Source: DASXIF01 sp036498145 (lineage in GTDB: Bacteria; Actinomycetota; Actinomycetes; Mycobacteriales; Jatrophihabitantaceae). From it: 64,000 bases of DNA. The notes below the pieces were generated by a model. The model was not told the origin of the DNA. It ran no database searches and saw only the letters and a program-made list of their open reading frames with translations. The DNA lies in contig CAVPSV010000004.1 in assembly GCA_963708625.1 (NCBI GenBank), forward strand, positions 1,612,001 to 1,676,000, written 5' to 3'. Each line of letters opens with the position of its first letter. The stretch's first letter is position 1. The position numbers and the translations under genes were made by a program. Positions 36,317 through 44,320 of this stretch are shown in pieces.

Positions 36317-37873
36317 ATGACCACCGACACCGACGCCGATGTGATCGTTGTAGGCGCTGGCCCGACCGGACTGATGCTTGCCAGCGAGCTACGGCAGGCC
36401 GGCGTGCAGCCGCTGGTGCTGGAGCGCCACGTCGGGCCTCGCGACACCCCGAAGGCCGGCGGGCTAGGTGGGCAGATCTTGCAGCTACTGCGTTACCGGG
36501 GCCTGTTCGAGCGGTTCGCCGAGGCGAGCACTGACCCGAGCCCGACTCCTCGGTTTCCCTTCGGTGGAGTGCACCTGGACTTCACCGGTTTGGCGGACCC
36601 TCCGCTGCGGGCTTTGCAGTTGCCTCAGGTACAGCTCGAACGGGTACTCGAGGATCGTGCTCGCGAACTCGGGGCCGAGATACGACGCGGGCACGAGGTG
36701 ACAGGTCTGGTTCAGGGGGACAGTTCGGTGACCGTGGATGTTCAAGGTCCGGACGGTCTGTACCGGCTGAACGCCGACTTCCTCGTGGGCTGCGACGGCG
36801 CGCAGAGTCCGGTCCGCCGCCTTGCCGGCATTCCGTTTCCCGGCACGACCTACCCAGAGGTCAACAGGCTCGCGCAGGTCGCCGTGCCCGACTCGGTGAC
36901 TCGACTCGACAACGGCGATCTCGATGTCCCGGAACTGGGGAGGGTCAGTTGGGGCTACACCCGAACCGAGCGCGGGGTATTCGCGCTCGGATCGCTCAGC
37001 CCGCAGATCCTAATGATCAACACAATCGAGGACGAGCTCATCGAGTACGACGATGACGTCCCGATGACGATGAGCGAACTGCAGGGCAGCATCCGCCGGG
37101 TGCTTGGTGTCGACTTGCCACTGGGAGAACCAGTCCGGCTATCGCGTTTCACCTTTCAGGCTCGACAGGCCGACCGATATCGCGACAGGCGTGTTCTGCT
37201 TGCCGGCGACGCTGCCCATCTGTTCCCAGCGACGGGAGTGGCTATCAACGCGGGGATGCTTGATGCCGTCAACCTCGCCTGGAAACTCGGGGGTGTGATC
37301 CACGGCTGGGTCCCGGACAGTCTGTTGGACAGCTACCACGGGGAACGTCATTTCGCAGCCGCCCGCACCCTCCTGCACACCCAGGCCCAAGTAGCGCTCA
37401 GGCGCGGACACGACGCGGCGGCCGACGCGCTCCGAGACGTCTTCCAGGAGCTAATGATCGACGAGCCAGCACTGCTGCGCATGGGTGCCCTCGTCGCTAG
37501 CACTGACATCCACTACCCGCTTCCTGGTACCGGCCACCACGTGTTGGCCGGCACGTTCGTCGCTGACCTCACGACACACACGGAACGCGGCGAGACCAAC
37601 GTCGCCGCACTCCTGCCCAATGCTCGCCCGATCCTGCTCGACCTAGCCGACCACCCAGAGCTCCGCGAGGTCGCCCGAGGGTGGGCCGACCGTGTCGATG
37701 TCACAGTCGCGGCCACCGAGGACCGTCCCGCCGATGTGCTCCTGATCCGCCCGGACGGACACGTTGCCTGGGCAGCGGACATTGACGAAGCCGCTACCAC
37801 CGCAGTGCCGACGCTGCGCGACGCGCTCTTACTGTGGTTTGGCAGACCGGGACTAGTCGCTGATGCCGGATGA
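36317..37873 (+). CDS. FAD-dependent aromatic monooxygenase
   Basis: A 518-residue class A flavoprotein hydroxylase of the PheA/TfdB and polyketide hydroxylase (RdmE/PgaE) type. GAGPTG at residues 13-18 binds FAD, VGCDGAQSPVRR is the DG motif and LLAGDAAHLFPATGVAINAGM near residue 296 is the GD motif. The last 140 residues form a thioredoxin-like domain as in the polyketide hydroxylases. It hydroxylates a phenolic or quinone ring with NADPH and oxygen. The ATG at 36317 follows AAGGAG, better than the ATG at 36299. Intact, unlike the genes just upstream. Confidence 0.9.
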   Translation: MTTDTDADVIVVGAGPTGLMLASELRQAGVQPLVLERHVGPRDTPKAGGLGGQILQLLRYRGLFERFAEASTDPSPTPRFPFGGVHLDFTGLADPPLRALQLPQVQLERVLEDRARELGAEIRRGHEVTGLVQGDSSVTVDVQGPDGLYRLNADFLVGCDGAQSPVRRLAGIPFPGTTYPEVNRLAQVAVPDSVTRLDNGDLDVPELGRVSWGYTRTERGVFALGSLSPQILMINTIEDELIEYDDDVPMTMSELQGSIRRVLGVDLPLGEPVRLSRFTFQARQADRYRDRRVLLAGDAAHLFPATGVAINAGMLDAVNLAWKLGGVIHGWVPDSLLDSYHGERHFAAARTLLHTQAQVALRRGHDAAADALRDVFQELMIDEPALLRMGALVASTDIHYPLPGTGHHVLAGTFVADLTTHTERGETNVAALLPNARPILLDLADHPELREVARGWADRVDVTVAATEDRPADVLLIRPDGHVAWAADIDEAATTAVPTLRDALLLWFGRPGLVADAG

Positions 37874-37933
37874 GGTCCAGGTGGTCGTGCTCGTTTCGGA
37901 CCCGGTCCTGCTCACCTGGGTACCGTCGATGAG

Positions 37934-38815
37934 ATGGTGAAGGAGCGCGAGGCGCGCCATGGCACGTTCGAACCCGGACGGCCGGGCTGGCTGGGCGGCT
38001 TGGATCACGTTCGCAACGTCGTACGGCAAGAGATGATCGCGCGTCAGCTGGCCCATCACCTACCAAACCGACCGCTTCGTATCCTTGATGTCGGCGCAGG
38101 TCAGGGAACGCAATCGATCCGCTTGGCTCGCCTCGGCCATCACGTACTCGCGATCGAGCCCGACCCGCAGATGAGAGACGCCTTCCGTTCGTCGCTGACG
38201 GGTGAGAGCACGGATGTGCAGGACCGGGTAGCTCTGCGTGAAGGGAAGCTAGGCAGCCTCGCGGACGTCGTTGGCGGCCAAACTTTCGACCTGGCGATGC
38301 TCCTAGGCGTACTGATGTATCTCCCAAGTAGCCGACCAGCGATCGCAGAACTCGCACCGCACGTCAGCCCCGGCGGGCTCCTCGCCCTAGCCGTCCGCAC
38401 CAACATCTCTGCGGTATGGCGACCAGCTGCGCGCCAAGATTGGCCCGCCGCGCTCGATGCCCTCGATGAGCAGGATGCAGCGCTACGTGACGGGCGCGAC
38501 GTGCGTTACATCAATGAGATCGGAACATCCGCACGCGCTGACAACCTTGACGCTCTAGTTGCCGCCGCCGCTTCCCATGGGCTTGAGCTGAAGAATTGGT
38601 ACGGGGTGCGGATCGCAGTCGACATGGCCGAGCACGACCCTGTCGCGCCAACAGATCCCGAACAACTCGCCGCGATGTTCGATGTCGAAGAACGACTCGG
38701 TTCGACCGACCCCTATAGACAGTTTGCTCAGCTCGCTCACCTAGTCCTAGAAAAGGCCGACACCTTCGATGTGGTCGAGGACCAGTCTTGTCGCCGAGAT
38801 ACTCACCAAGGATGA
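37934..38815 (+). CDS. SAM-dependent methyltransferase
   Basis: A 293-residue class I methyltransferase. Motif I is ILDVGAGQGTQSIRLARLGH, followed by the acidic end of strand 2 (AIEPDPQMRD) and TFDLAMLLGVLMYLPS. The N-terminal GLDHVRNVVRQEMIARQL recalls the CmoM/SmtA-like group, where substrates include modified tRNA uridine, but a small-molecule substrate is equally possible given the monooxygenase next to it. The start ATG at 37934 lies 60 bp after the monooxygenase stop, on the same strand. Confidence 0.85.
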   Translation: MVKEREARHGTFEPGRPGWLGGLDHVRNVVRQEMIARQLAHHLPNRPLRILDVGAGQGTQSIRLARLGHHVLAIEPDPQMRDAFRSSLTGESTDVQDRVALREGKLGSLADVVGGQTFDLAMLLGVLMYLPSSRPAIAELAPHVSPGGLLALAVRTNISAVWRPAARQDWPAALDALDEQDAALRDGRDVRYINEIGTSARADNLDALVAAAASHGLELKNWYGVRIAVDMAEHDPVAPTDPEQLAAMFDVEERLGSTDPYRQFAQLAHLVLEKADTFDVVEDQSCRRDTHQG

Positions 38816-38835
38816 AATTCCCGGCGGGGTCTGAC

Positions 38836-39468
38836 CTATTTGGTGTCGGTGACGACGACGGTCTGACGGATGAAGGTGTCTTCTACGGCGCAGCGGAGGA
38901 GGAAGTCGGCGACGTTTGAGCGAGACGTTGAGGGGAAGACCGGCATTTTCTTGATGTTCTCGAGCGCGGCGGCGGTGTAGGGGGCGCTGCCCCGGTTGTT
39001 CAACGCCCCGGGGTATTCAAGGGTCCATTTCAGATCGCTGGCCTTGAGGAGCACTTCTGACGCGGCTTTGTCTGCATAGGTCTTCCTGAGCATGGTGCGG
39101 AAGAGGGCACCGACGAGGAATGAGGCCTTGGCGAGGGAATCGCCGACTCCGAACGCGGACACGATGACGACACGGTCAACGCCCGACGTTTTGGCCGATG
39201 CAATAACTGCACGGACGGTGTCGGTGACCAGCGCCGGGGATCTGCGGGCGCTCTTCACTCCGAGCGTGCTGAGCACCGCGTCGTGGCCTTCGGCTGCCCT
39301 CGCGATCACGGCAGCGTCAGTCACGTCGCCACTGATGATGTGAGCGCGCGGGTCGACGGTGGCGTCGGCCCTTCGAACGAGGGCGGTGACCTGGTGTCCC
39401 TCATCGAGTGCCTTCTTGACGAAGAGGAGCCCGGTGCGGCCGGTGGCTCCAAGGACAAGAAACTTCAT
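38836..39468 (-). CDS. NAD(P)H-binding atypical SDR oxidoreductase
   Basis: A 210-residue protein of the NAD(P)H-binding (NmrA/YwnB-like) group. It begins MKFLVLGATGRTGLLFVKKA with the glycine-rich GATGRTG loop. VIVSAFGVGDS, and WTLEYPGALNNRGS are family-like. The ATG at 39468 has GAGAAGG upstream and is better than the ATG at 39543. Proteins of this kind act as flavin or quinone reductases or as redox-sensing co-factors. A MarR gene lies upstream on the same strand, and a perfect dyad in the gap suggests control by that regulator. Confidence 0.85.
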   Translation of the reverse strand: MKFLVLGATGRTGLLFVKKALDEGHQVTALVRRADATVDPRAHIISGDVTDAAVIARAAEGHDAVLSTLGVKSARRSPALVTDTVRAVIASAKTSGVDRVVIVSAFGVGDSLAKASFLVGALFRTMLRKTYADKAASEVLLKASDLKWTLEYPGALNNRGSAPYTAAALENIKKMPVFPSTSRSNVADFLLRCAVEDTFIRQTVVVTDTK

Positions 39469-39586
39469 GATTTCGCCTTCTCTTGAGGTCGGGACGTGTT
39501 GCTCTGACGGCCGTTGACGGGCTTGCGGTATCCGCGCGCGCAATCAGTGATTCGCCGACGAGTATCGTCAGGAACATTTACTAAAC

Positions 39587-39605
39587 TAGTCATGAAAGCT
39601 GACTA
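39587..39605. promoter_or_regulatory. MarR-type operator
   Basis: TAGTCA at 39587-39592 and TGACTA at 39600-39605 form a perfect dyad with a 7-base spacer, 119 bp upstream of the reductase start. AGCTGACTA occurs again at 40325-40333, upstream of the MarR gene, so the same protein may control both. Confidence 0.6.
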
Positions 39606-39687
39606 TGTCAAGGCCAAGCGGAGCCACCCTGGCGCACGCCGGCTCGCAGCAGTCGCGGCTCGAACGACAATCGCGGCGCTGTCCGGT

Positions 39688-40179
39688 CTAACGCGCGTAG
39701 GGGTCGGTGATCTCGCGGAGTTGATCCAGGATCTGCTGCAACAAGGTGAAGTTGCGGGTGCCGAGGTAGGCCTCCCACTCCGCAAGGATCTCGTCGAGGG
39801 TTGCCATCGCGATGGCGACCGCCTGCTGGCCGCGTTCTTCGATCACGATCATCCGGGCGCGGCCGTCAGTGGGGTCGGGGACCCTACGGACATAGCCCAG
39901 GCGCTCCAGTTGGTCGACCAGTACACCGGCGCTCTGCTTGCTCATTTGCGCTTGATCAGCAAGGGCCGTGAGCCGCGAGCCATCTGGTGCTATGCGTTGG
40001 AACACTCGGCACTGGGCGAGGGTCCAATCGTTGAACCCGGCATCCTGGAGAGCCCGGAACATCCTGTCCTCGGTGTACCGGTACGGGATGAACAACGACA
40101 CGCCCAGATCACGGCGCCGCGCGTCGTGCCTGACGCCCTCGACTCCATCGCCCAACTGATCCACGCAACTCACTCCCAT
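39688..40179 (-). CDS. MarR family transcriptional regulator
   Basis: A 163-residue winged-helix regulator. The DNA-binding part is SRLTALADQAQMSKQSAGVL followed by VDQLERLGYVRRVPDPTDGRAR, the typical MarR wing. The first 25 residues may be over-called; GTG codons downstream of the ATG at 40179 are possible starts. MarR proteins are dimeric repressors released by phenolic or oxidant ligands, which fits the reductase gene downstream and the aromatic monooxygenase nearby. Confidence 0.87.
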   Translation of the reverse strand: MGVSCVDQLGDGVEGVRHDARRRDLGVSLFIPYRYTEDRMFRALQDAGFNDWTLAQCRVFQRIAPDGSRLTALADQAQMSKQSAGVLVDQLERLGYVRRVPDPTDGRARMIVIEERGQQAVAIAMATLDEILAEWEAYLGTRNFTLLQQILDQLREITDPYAR

Positions 40180-40375
40180 ACATCGACGCGGCCAAACCAG
40201 GTCGCACGCAGATTCGCCCGCGGCGGCACGAACGCTCGCTGCGTTCCAAGTACACCGTCTGCCCTCAGAAACGCCGCGCAGCGCACCGCCGTCACCACTA
40301 CCGCATGACCATAGTGGTAAACGTAGCTGACTAGTGTGCGGCGGGGTCGGCCGGCCGACGTTCTCTTGCCGTGAA

Positions 40376-40393
40376 TGATATCGTTAGATATCA
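40376..40393. promoter_or_regulatory. vapBC operator
   Basis: TGATATC-GTTA-GATATCA is a perfect 7-bp dyad 17 bp before the antitoxin start, in the position where VapBC complexes bind to repress their own operon. Confidence 0.7.
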
Positions 40394-40409
40394 ACGAGAG
40401 GTTGTGCTC

Positions 40410-40628
40410 ATGTCGGACGTTCTGATCCGCGATATCCCTGATGATGTGCTGGTTGCCGTCGACGCGCACGCCGCCCGGCTGGGTTTGTCTCGTGTGGAGT
40501 ACATCCGCCGCCGTCTCGCGCAGGACGCGACGGCGAGCGCGTCGGTGACTGTGGACGACTTGCGCACCTTCGCCGACACCTTCGCCGATCTCGCTGACCC
40601 GTCGCTCATGCGCGGAGCGTGGGAGTGA
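40410..40628 (+). CDS. vapB: VapB/FitA-type ribbon-helix-helix antitoxin
   Basis: A 72-residue antitoxin. SDVLIRDIPDDVLVAVDAHA then ARLGLSRVEYIRRRLAQD is a ribbon-helix-helix domain of the FitA/VapB class; the C-terminal part (LRTFADTFADLADPSLMRGAWE) would bind the toxin groove. The ATG at 40410, after GAGAGG, fits the antitoxin domain start; the frame reaches back to 40371 without need. The stop overlaps the toxin start (GTGA). The pair sits next to the right attachment site and may stabilise the island. Confidence 0.88.
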   Translation: MSDVLIRDIPDDVLVAVDAHAARLGLSRVEYIRRRLAQDATASASVTVDDLRTFADTFADLADPSLMRGAWE

Positions 40629-41029
40629 GTGACTGGCTGATAGACAAGTCAGCGCTCGTACGACTCTCGGACAGTCCCGACGCCGTGGAGTGGGCCAACC
40701 GGATCGAGCGGGGACTGGTGCGGATCACGACCGTGACCCGACTGGAGGTCGGCTACTCCGCGCGCTCCGGCGGCCAGGCACGTACGGCGATGCGTAGCGC
40801 GCCGCTGGCATCGTTGCCGGTGGAGTACCTGACACCAGCGATCGAGGACCGTGCAGTCCAAGTCCAACTGCTGCTCGCCGACCAAGGCCAACACCGGGCA
40901 CCGTCGATCCCGGATCTCGTGATCGCTGCGACCGCCGAGTTGGCGGGCCTGACCGTATTGCACGTCGACAAGGACTTCGAACTCATCGCCGAGGTCACCG
41001 GGCAAGCGATCGAACGACTCAGCATCTGA
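40625..41029 (+). CDS. vapC: VapC-type PIN domain ribonuclease toxin
   Basis: A 134-residue PIN nuclease. The acidic active site is complete: Asp7 in LIDKSAL, Glu41 in TRLEVGYS, Asp97 in IPDLVIAATAE and Asp115 in LHVDKDFE. VapC toxins cut tRNA or rRNA when freed from VapB. Translation probably starts at the GTG at 40625, coupled to the vapB stop by a 4-base overlap; a GTG at 40619 is also in frame. The gene ends 150 bp before attR. Confidence 0.9.
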   Translation: MSDWLIDKSALVRLSDSPDAVEWANRIERGLVRITTVTRLEVGYSARSGGQARTAMRSAPLASLPVEYLTPAIEDRAVQVQLLLADQGQHRAPSIPDLVIAATAELAGLTVLHVDKDFELIAEVTGQAIERLSI

Positions 41030-41083
41030 CCATCAATGTCCCAGTGCAGCCGGGTGTAACCGAGTGCAGTCGAGTGACGAAGT

Positions 41084-41104
41084 TCGCGGTCTATACGCGG
41101 TCTG
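41084..41104 (-). repeat. 21-bp island-end repeat, right copy
   Basis: Exact reverse complement of 20506-20526, so the two copies form an inverted pair just inside the two ends of the island. See the left copy for structure. Confidence 0.7.
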
Positions 41105-41178
41105 GCCGACAGGGATCGCCCCACTCGGCCCCTCGTAGCCCAACAGACACCGCGGACGTCGCGCGGGAACCTAGCTCA

Positions 41179-41229
41179 CTGTAAAACCGCCGGCTCAGCC
41201 TACGTTGGTTCAAACCCAACACCCGCCAC
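41179..41229 (+). other. right attachment site (attR), partial tRNA-Tyr copy
   Basis: These 51 bases equal 20360-20410, from the anticodon loop to the 3' end of tRNA-Tyr. The 5' half of the tRNA is absent, so this is not a gene but the far border of the inserted segment. Confidence 0.85.
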
Positions 41230-41230
41230 C

Positions 41231-41617
41231 GGCTCTGGGGTGCTCTGCGCTGACGCGCCGAGTTCGCCTGTCATGTTTGCCGGGGGGACGACCCCCCGAA
41301 ACCCCCCGCGTGGCCTGCTTGGCAGGTGGGCTGCCCTGGTCTCGCCGCATGCTCTGCGTCGGACTCGCGCTTTGTTCTCGGAGTGCGCGGCTCTGGGGTG
41401 CTCTGCGCTGACGCGCCGAGTTCGCCGGTCATGTTTGCCGGGGGGACGACCCCCCCAGCCGCCCGCGTGGCCTGCTTGGCTGGTGGGCTGCCTTGGTCTC
41501 GCCGCATGTTTGCGTCGCACTCGCGCTTGTTCTTGGAGTGCGCGGCTCTGGGGTGCTCTGCGCTGACGCGCCGAGTTCGCCTGTCATGTTTGCCGGGGGG
41601 AAGACCCCCCGAAACCT
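41231..41617 (+). repeat. tandem array of about 157 bp, 2.5 copies
   Basis: Units start at 41231, 41389 and 41544; the last is cut after about 74 bp. Each carries GCGCTGACGCGCCGAGTTCG and a perfect hairpin of six or seven G against C around ACGA (first copy 41281-41298). The array lies directly beside attR, in the sequence that originally followed tRNA-Tyr, and ends at the convergent SRPBCC gene. No gene is supported in it. Confidence 0.8.
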
Positions 41618-41621
41618 CTGC

Positions 41622-42086
41622 TCACGTAGACGCGGAGTCACCGCCGGCCTCGCGGGCTTCGATGGCCTCGACACTGTTGGCGAACGCCTTCGCCAGCATC
41701 TTCTGCCCGACCGTCCCCACCACGGCGCCGAGCAGCCGTCCTTTCAGGTTCTTTCCGTCTCGCACCACGACGGCATCGATCCGGGTTGTCGCGTCCGGCA
41801 ACTGCGTCAAGGTGTAGGTGTGGCTGGACTTGTTGCTCCAGGTGTTCGAGTCGGTGGTGCTCAGCACGACGCGATTCGGATTGGACCAGTCGTAGTGCAG
41901 CCGTTCCCAGATGCCGGCCGACCCTTCGGTGACGTCCGCCCAGGTCGGGCCCTGCTCGTGCACCTTGAGGTAGCTGTCGGCGCTGTTGGCGAAGATCTTC
42001 TTTCGGCCCGGGCCGAAGTCGGTGAGCCCGGCGATGAACTGTGCCGGCGTGGTTCGGGTCGTCACCGTGTAGTGGAGCGTGGCCAT
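41622..42086 (-). CDS. SRPBCC family protein
   Basis: A 154-residue START/Bet v1-like ligand-binding protein. MATLHYTVTTRTTPAQFIAG then the strand-rich YDWSNPNRVVLSTTDSNTWS and HTYTLTQLPDATTRIDAVV match polyketide cyclase/dehydrase-like SRPBCC proteins. The C-terminal helix is VGQKMLAKAFANSVEAIEAR. The ATG at 42086 is preferred over upstream in-frame starts, which do not fit the fold. It likely binds a lipid or aromatic molecule; no catalytic residues are assigned. Confidence 0.82.
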   Translation of the reverse strand: MATLHYTVTTRTTPAQFIAGLTDFGPGRKKIFANSADSYLKVHEQGPTWADVTEGSAGIWERLHYDWSNPNRVVLSTTDSNTWSNKSSHTYTLTQLPDATTRIDAVVVRDGKNLKGRLLGAVVGTVGQKMLAKAFANSVEAIEAREAGGDSAST

Positions 42087-42271
42087 CGTCGTCCCTCCGC
42101 TGGTCGTCGGCTGCCAGAGCAGCTTGCTCCGTCTGCGGACCGCGCGCATCTGTGGGTCCGCGGCGCCCCGCCGGCGGACGGGCGAGCTAGGCGCTAGGCG
42201 AACGCGGCTCGGCGACGGGCAGACTTCACCCCGGAGCACGCCGAGCCCGCTCGCACCGTCGCGAAGGAGTC

Positions 42272-42598
42272 ATGATGATCTTTATTACCGCGAAGTTCCG
42301 GGTTCGTCCCGAGGACGCCGATCGCTGGCCGGAGATCACCAGGTCGTTCACCGAGGCAACGCGCGCCGAGCCGGGCTGTCTGTGGTTCGACTGGTCGCGC
42401 AGCCTCGACGACCCGAACACCTACGTCCTCGTCGAATCGTTTCGAGACGCAGCTGCCGGTGGCGCGCACGTCTCCTCCGAGCACTTCGCGGCCGGGCGGC
42501 GCGAGTTGCCGCAGCATCTGACCGAAACGCCGCGCATCGTGAACTTCGAGGTGCCGCAGGACGATTGGTCTGAACTCGGCGAGCTGGCGGTCGACTAG
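42272..42598 (+). CDS. antibiotic biosynthesis monooxygenase (ABM) domain protein
   Basis: A 108-residue ferredoxin-like dimer protein of the YgiN/ABM type: FITAKFRVRPEDADRWPEIT, AEPGCLWFDWSRSLDDPNTY and VLVESFRDAAAGGAHVSSEH. Members oxidise quinols without a cofactor or protect against quinones. AAGGAG precedes the start. The end overlaps the convergent ArsR gene by 4 bases. Confidence 0.85.
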   Translation: MMIFITAKFRVRPEDADRWPEITRSFTEATRAEPGCLWFDWSRSLDDPNTYVLVESFRDAAAGGAHVSSEHFAAGRRELPQHLTETPRIVNFEVPQDDWSELGELAVD

Positions 42599-42939
42599 CG
42601 AGACGCGCCGTCGACCAGCGATTCGCCGAGGACGGCATCGAGCAGGCCGGGGAAGCGCTCGTCGATCTCGTCGCGCCGCAGCGTGACCGTGCGCTGGCGA
42701 CCAGCCGGCTCGTTGCGGACCAGGCCGGCCTCGCGCAGCGTCTTGAGGTGGTGCGAGAACGTCGACTTCGGCACCTCGCCGCCGGTGGCTTGGCATTGCG
42801 CGACGGTGAGCGGGCCCTGCGCGGCGAGCTGACGGACCAGGTCCAGCCGAGCCGGGTCGCTGAGCGCGAACAGGGCCGCCGGCAGTTGCACGTCAGCCAA
42901 CTGCGGGTGTGGCAGCTGCCGCGATGTGTCCGTCATCAC
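42595..42939 (-). CDS. ArsR family transcriptional regulator
   Basis: A 114-residue winged-helix repressor: LFALSDPARLDLVRQLAAQG then PKSTFSHHLKTLREAGLVRN is the helix-turn-helix, and EPAGRQRTVTLRRDEIDERF the wing and last helix. No cysteine cluster for metals is present, so it is not a metal sensor of the classical type. It is divergent from the exporter gene with a strong dyad between them. Confidence 0.88.
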   Translation of the reverse strand: MMTDTSRQLPHPQLADVQLPAALFALSDPARLDLVRQLAAQGPLTVAQCQATGGEVPKSTFSHHLKTLREAGLVRNEPAGRQRTVTLRRDEIDERFPGLLDAVLGESLVDGASR

Positions 42940-42979
42940 AGTTCTACTTTCTTGGAACGTTCTGTGTACGAGCTCCGGT

Positions 42980-42999
42980 TGTTCGAAGCAACTCGAACA
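42980..42999. promoter_or_regulatory. ArsR-type operator
   Basis: TGTTCGA-AGCAAC-TCGAACA is a perfect 7-bp dyad 21 bp before the exporter start, in the gap between the ArsR and MFS genes. GGAACGTTCT at 42954-42963 may be a second half-related site near the ArsR start. Confidence 0.65.
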
Positions 43000-43020
43000 G
43001 TAGGCGAATCGGAGCCAGTC

Positions 43021-44316
43021 ATGTCAACGTTGCTCGCCTCGTCACATTCCATGGCAATCGCCACCGATCCCGCCGCACTCACGACGCAGGACGGCGCCGC
43101 GGGTACGCCGCAGACGCGACCGGCGGGCCGCACATTGCCGCGCGCGGCTGCGTTCTGGCTCGTCACCGCGACGACCGCCACCCTGCTGGCCGCATCCAGT
43201 GCGCCGAGTCCGCTGTACGCCGTCTATCAGGTCGAGTTCGGGTTCTCTGCGCTCACCCTCACCGCGATCTTCGCCGTCTATGTGCTCGCACTGCTGCTCA
43301 GCCTGCTGACGGTAGGACGACTGTCGGACTACCTCGGCCGCCGGCCGGTGCTCGCCGTCGCGCTGCTGGTGGAGGCCGCCGCGATGGCCGTCTTCCTGGA
43401 CGCGCACGGCATCGCGGCGCTCTACCTCGCGCGGGTGGTGCAAGGGTTGGCGACCGGTGCGGCAGTCGGCGTGCTCGGTGCCTACCTGCTCGACCTGCAG
43501 CCGTCGAACGGTTCGCGCCTCGGCTCGCTCGTCAACAGCGCCGCCGCCACCGGTGGCCTTGGCATCGGCGCGCTGCTCACCGGCGTGCTGGTCGAGTACG
43601 CGCCACACCCCACCCGCCTGGTATTCGTGATCCTCACCGCCGCGTTCGTGCTGCTCGCACTAGCGACCTCGGTACTGCCCGAGACGGTGCGCCGCGAACC
43701 CGGTGCGCTGGCCCAGCTGCGTCCCCGCGTCTCGGTGCCGGACGCGGCGCGTCGCCCGTTCCTGCGCGCGGCGCCGACCATGGCCTCGACCTGGATGCTC
43801 GGCGGGCTGATCTTCTCGGTCGGCGGCTCGCTGCTCAGCGTCGTCTTCGGCCAGCACAACCACGCGGTTGTGGGGTTGGTCATCGGGCTGTTCGCCGGCA
43901 TGGCAGCCGTGGGCTCGGTGACGTTCCGAAATCACACACCCGAGGTGATGGCGCGGGTCGGCACCTCGCTGCTCGGCCTGGGTACGGTGCTGCTGGTCAT
44001 CGCGCTCGCGACCACCTCGCTGAGCGTGTTCGTGGCCGGCGCGGTGCTGGCCGGCGCCGGGTTCGGGCCGGCATTCCTCGGCTCGTTCCGCGCCGTCAGC
44101 CAGCTGGCCGCGCCGCACGAGCGCGCTGCGCTGATCTCCGCGATCTACGTCGTCAGCTACCTGGCATTCAGCATCCCCGCGCTGGTGGCCGGGCTCGTCA
44201 TCGCGCACCTCGGCCTGCGCGGCCCCGCACTCGTTTACGCCGCGATCGTCGCTCTGGTCGCTCTGGGCACACGCGCGTACGAGTCAGCGCAGAGCCGCGC
44301 CCACCCCGCGCACTGA
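43021..44316 (+). CDS. MFS family exporter
   Basis: A 431-residue transporter with about twelve membrane segments. The motif A region between helices 2 and 3 is GRLSDYLGRRPVLAVAL. The N-terminal 40 residues are a soluble extension. A drug or metabolite efflux role is likely from its divergent ArsR regulator and operator; the substrate is unknown. The ATG at 43021 is chosen because the upstream frame belongs to the ArsR region. Confidence 0.88.
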   Translation: MSTLLASSHSMAIATDPAALTTQDGAAGTPQTRPAGRTLPRAAAFWLVTATTATLLAASSAPSPLYAVYQVEFGFSALTLTAIFAVYVLALLLSLLTVGRLSDYLGRRPVLAVALLVEAAAMAVFLDAHGIAALYLARVVQGLATGAAVGVLGAYLLDLQPSNGSRLGSLVNSAAATGGLGIGALLTGVLVEYAPHPTRLVFVILTAAFVLLALATSVLPETVRREPGALAQLRPRVSVPDAARRPFLRAAPTMASTWMLGGLIFSVGGSLLSVVFGQHNHAVVGLVIGLFAGMAAVGSVTFRNHTPEVMARVGTSLLGLGTVLLVIALATTSLSVFVAGAVLAGAGFGPAFLGSFRAVSQLAAPHERAALISAIYVVSYLAFSIPALVAGLVIAHLGLRGPALVYAAIVALVALGTRAYESAQSRAHPAH

Positions 44317-44320
44317 CCCG

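Noticed and set aside
41179..41229. A second tRNA-Tyr gene
   Set aside because: Only the anticodon loop to the 3' end is present; the acceptor 5' strand, D-arm and 5' anticodon stem are missing, so it is an att remnant.
41231..41617. CRISPR array or attC-like array
   Set aside because: The units are about 157 bp tandem copies with no unique spacers and no integron or Cas gene nearby.
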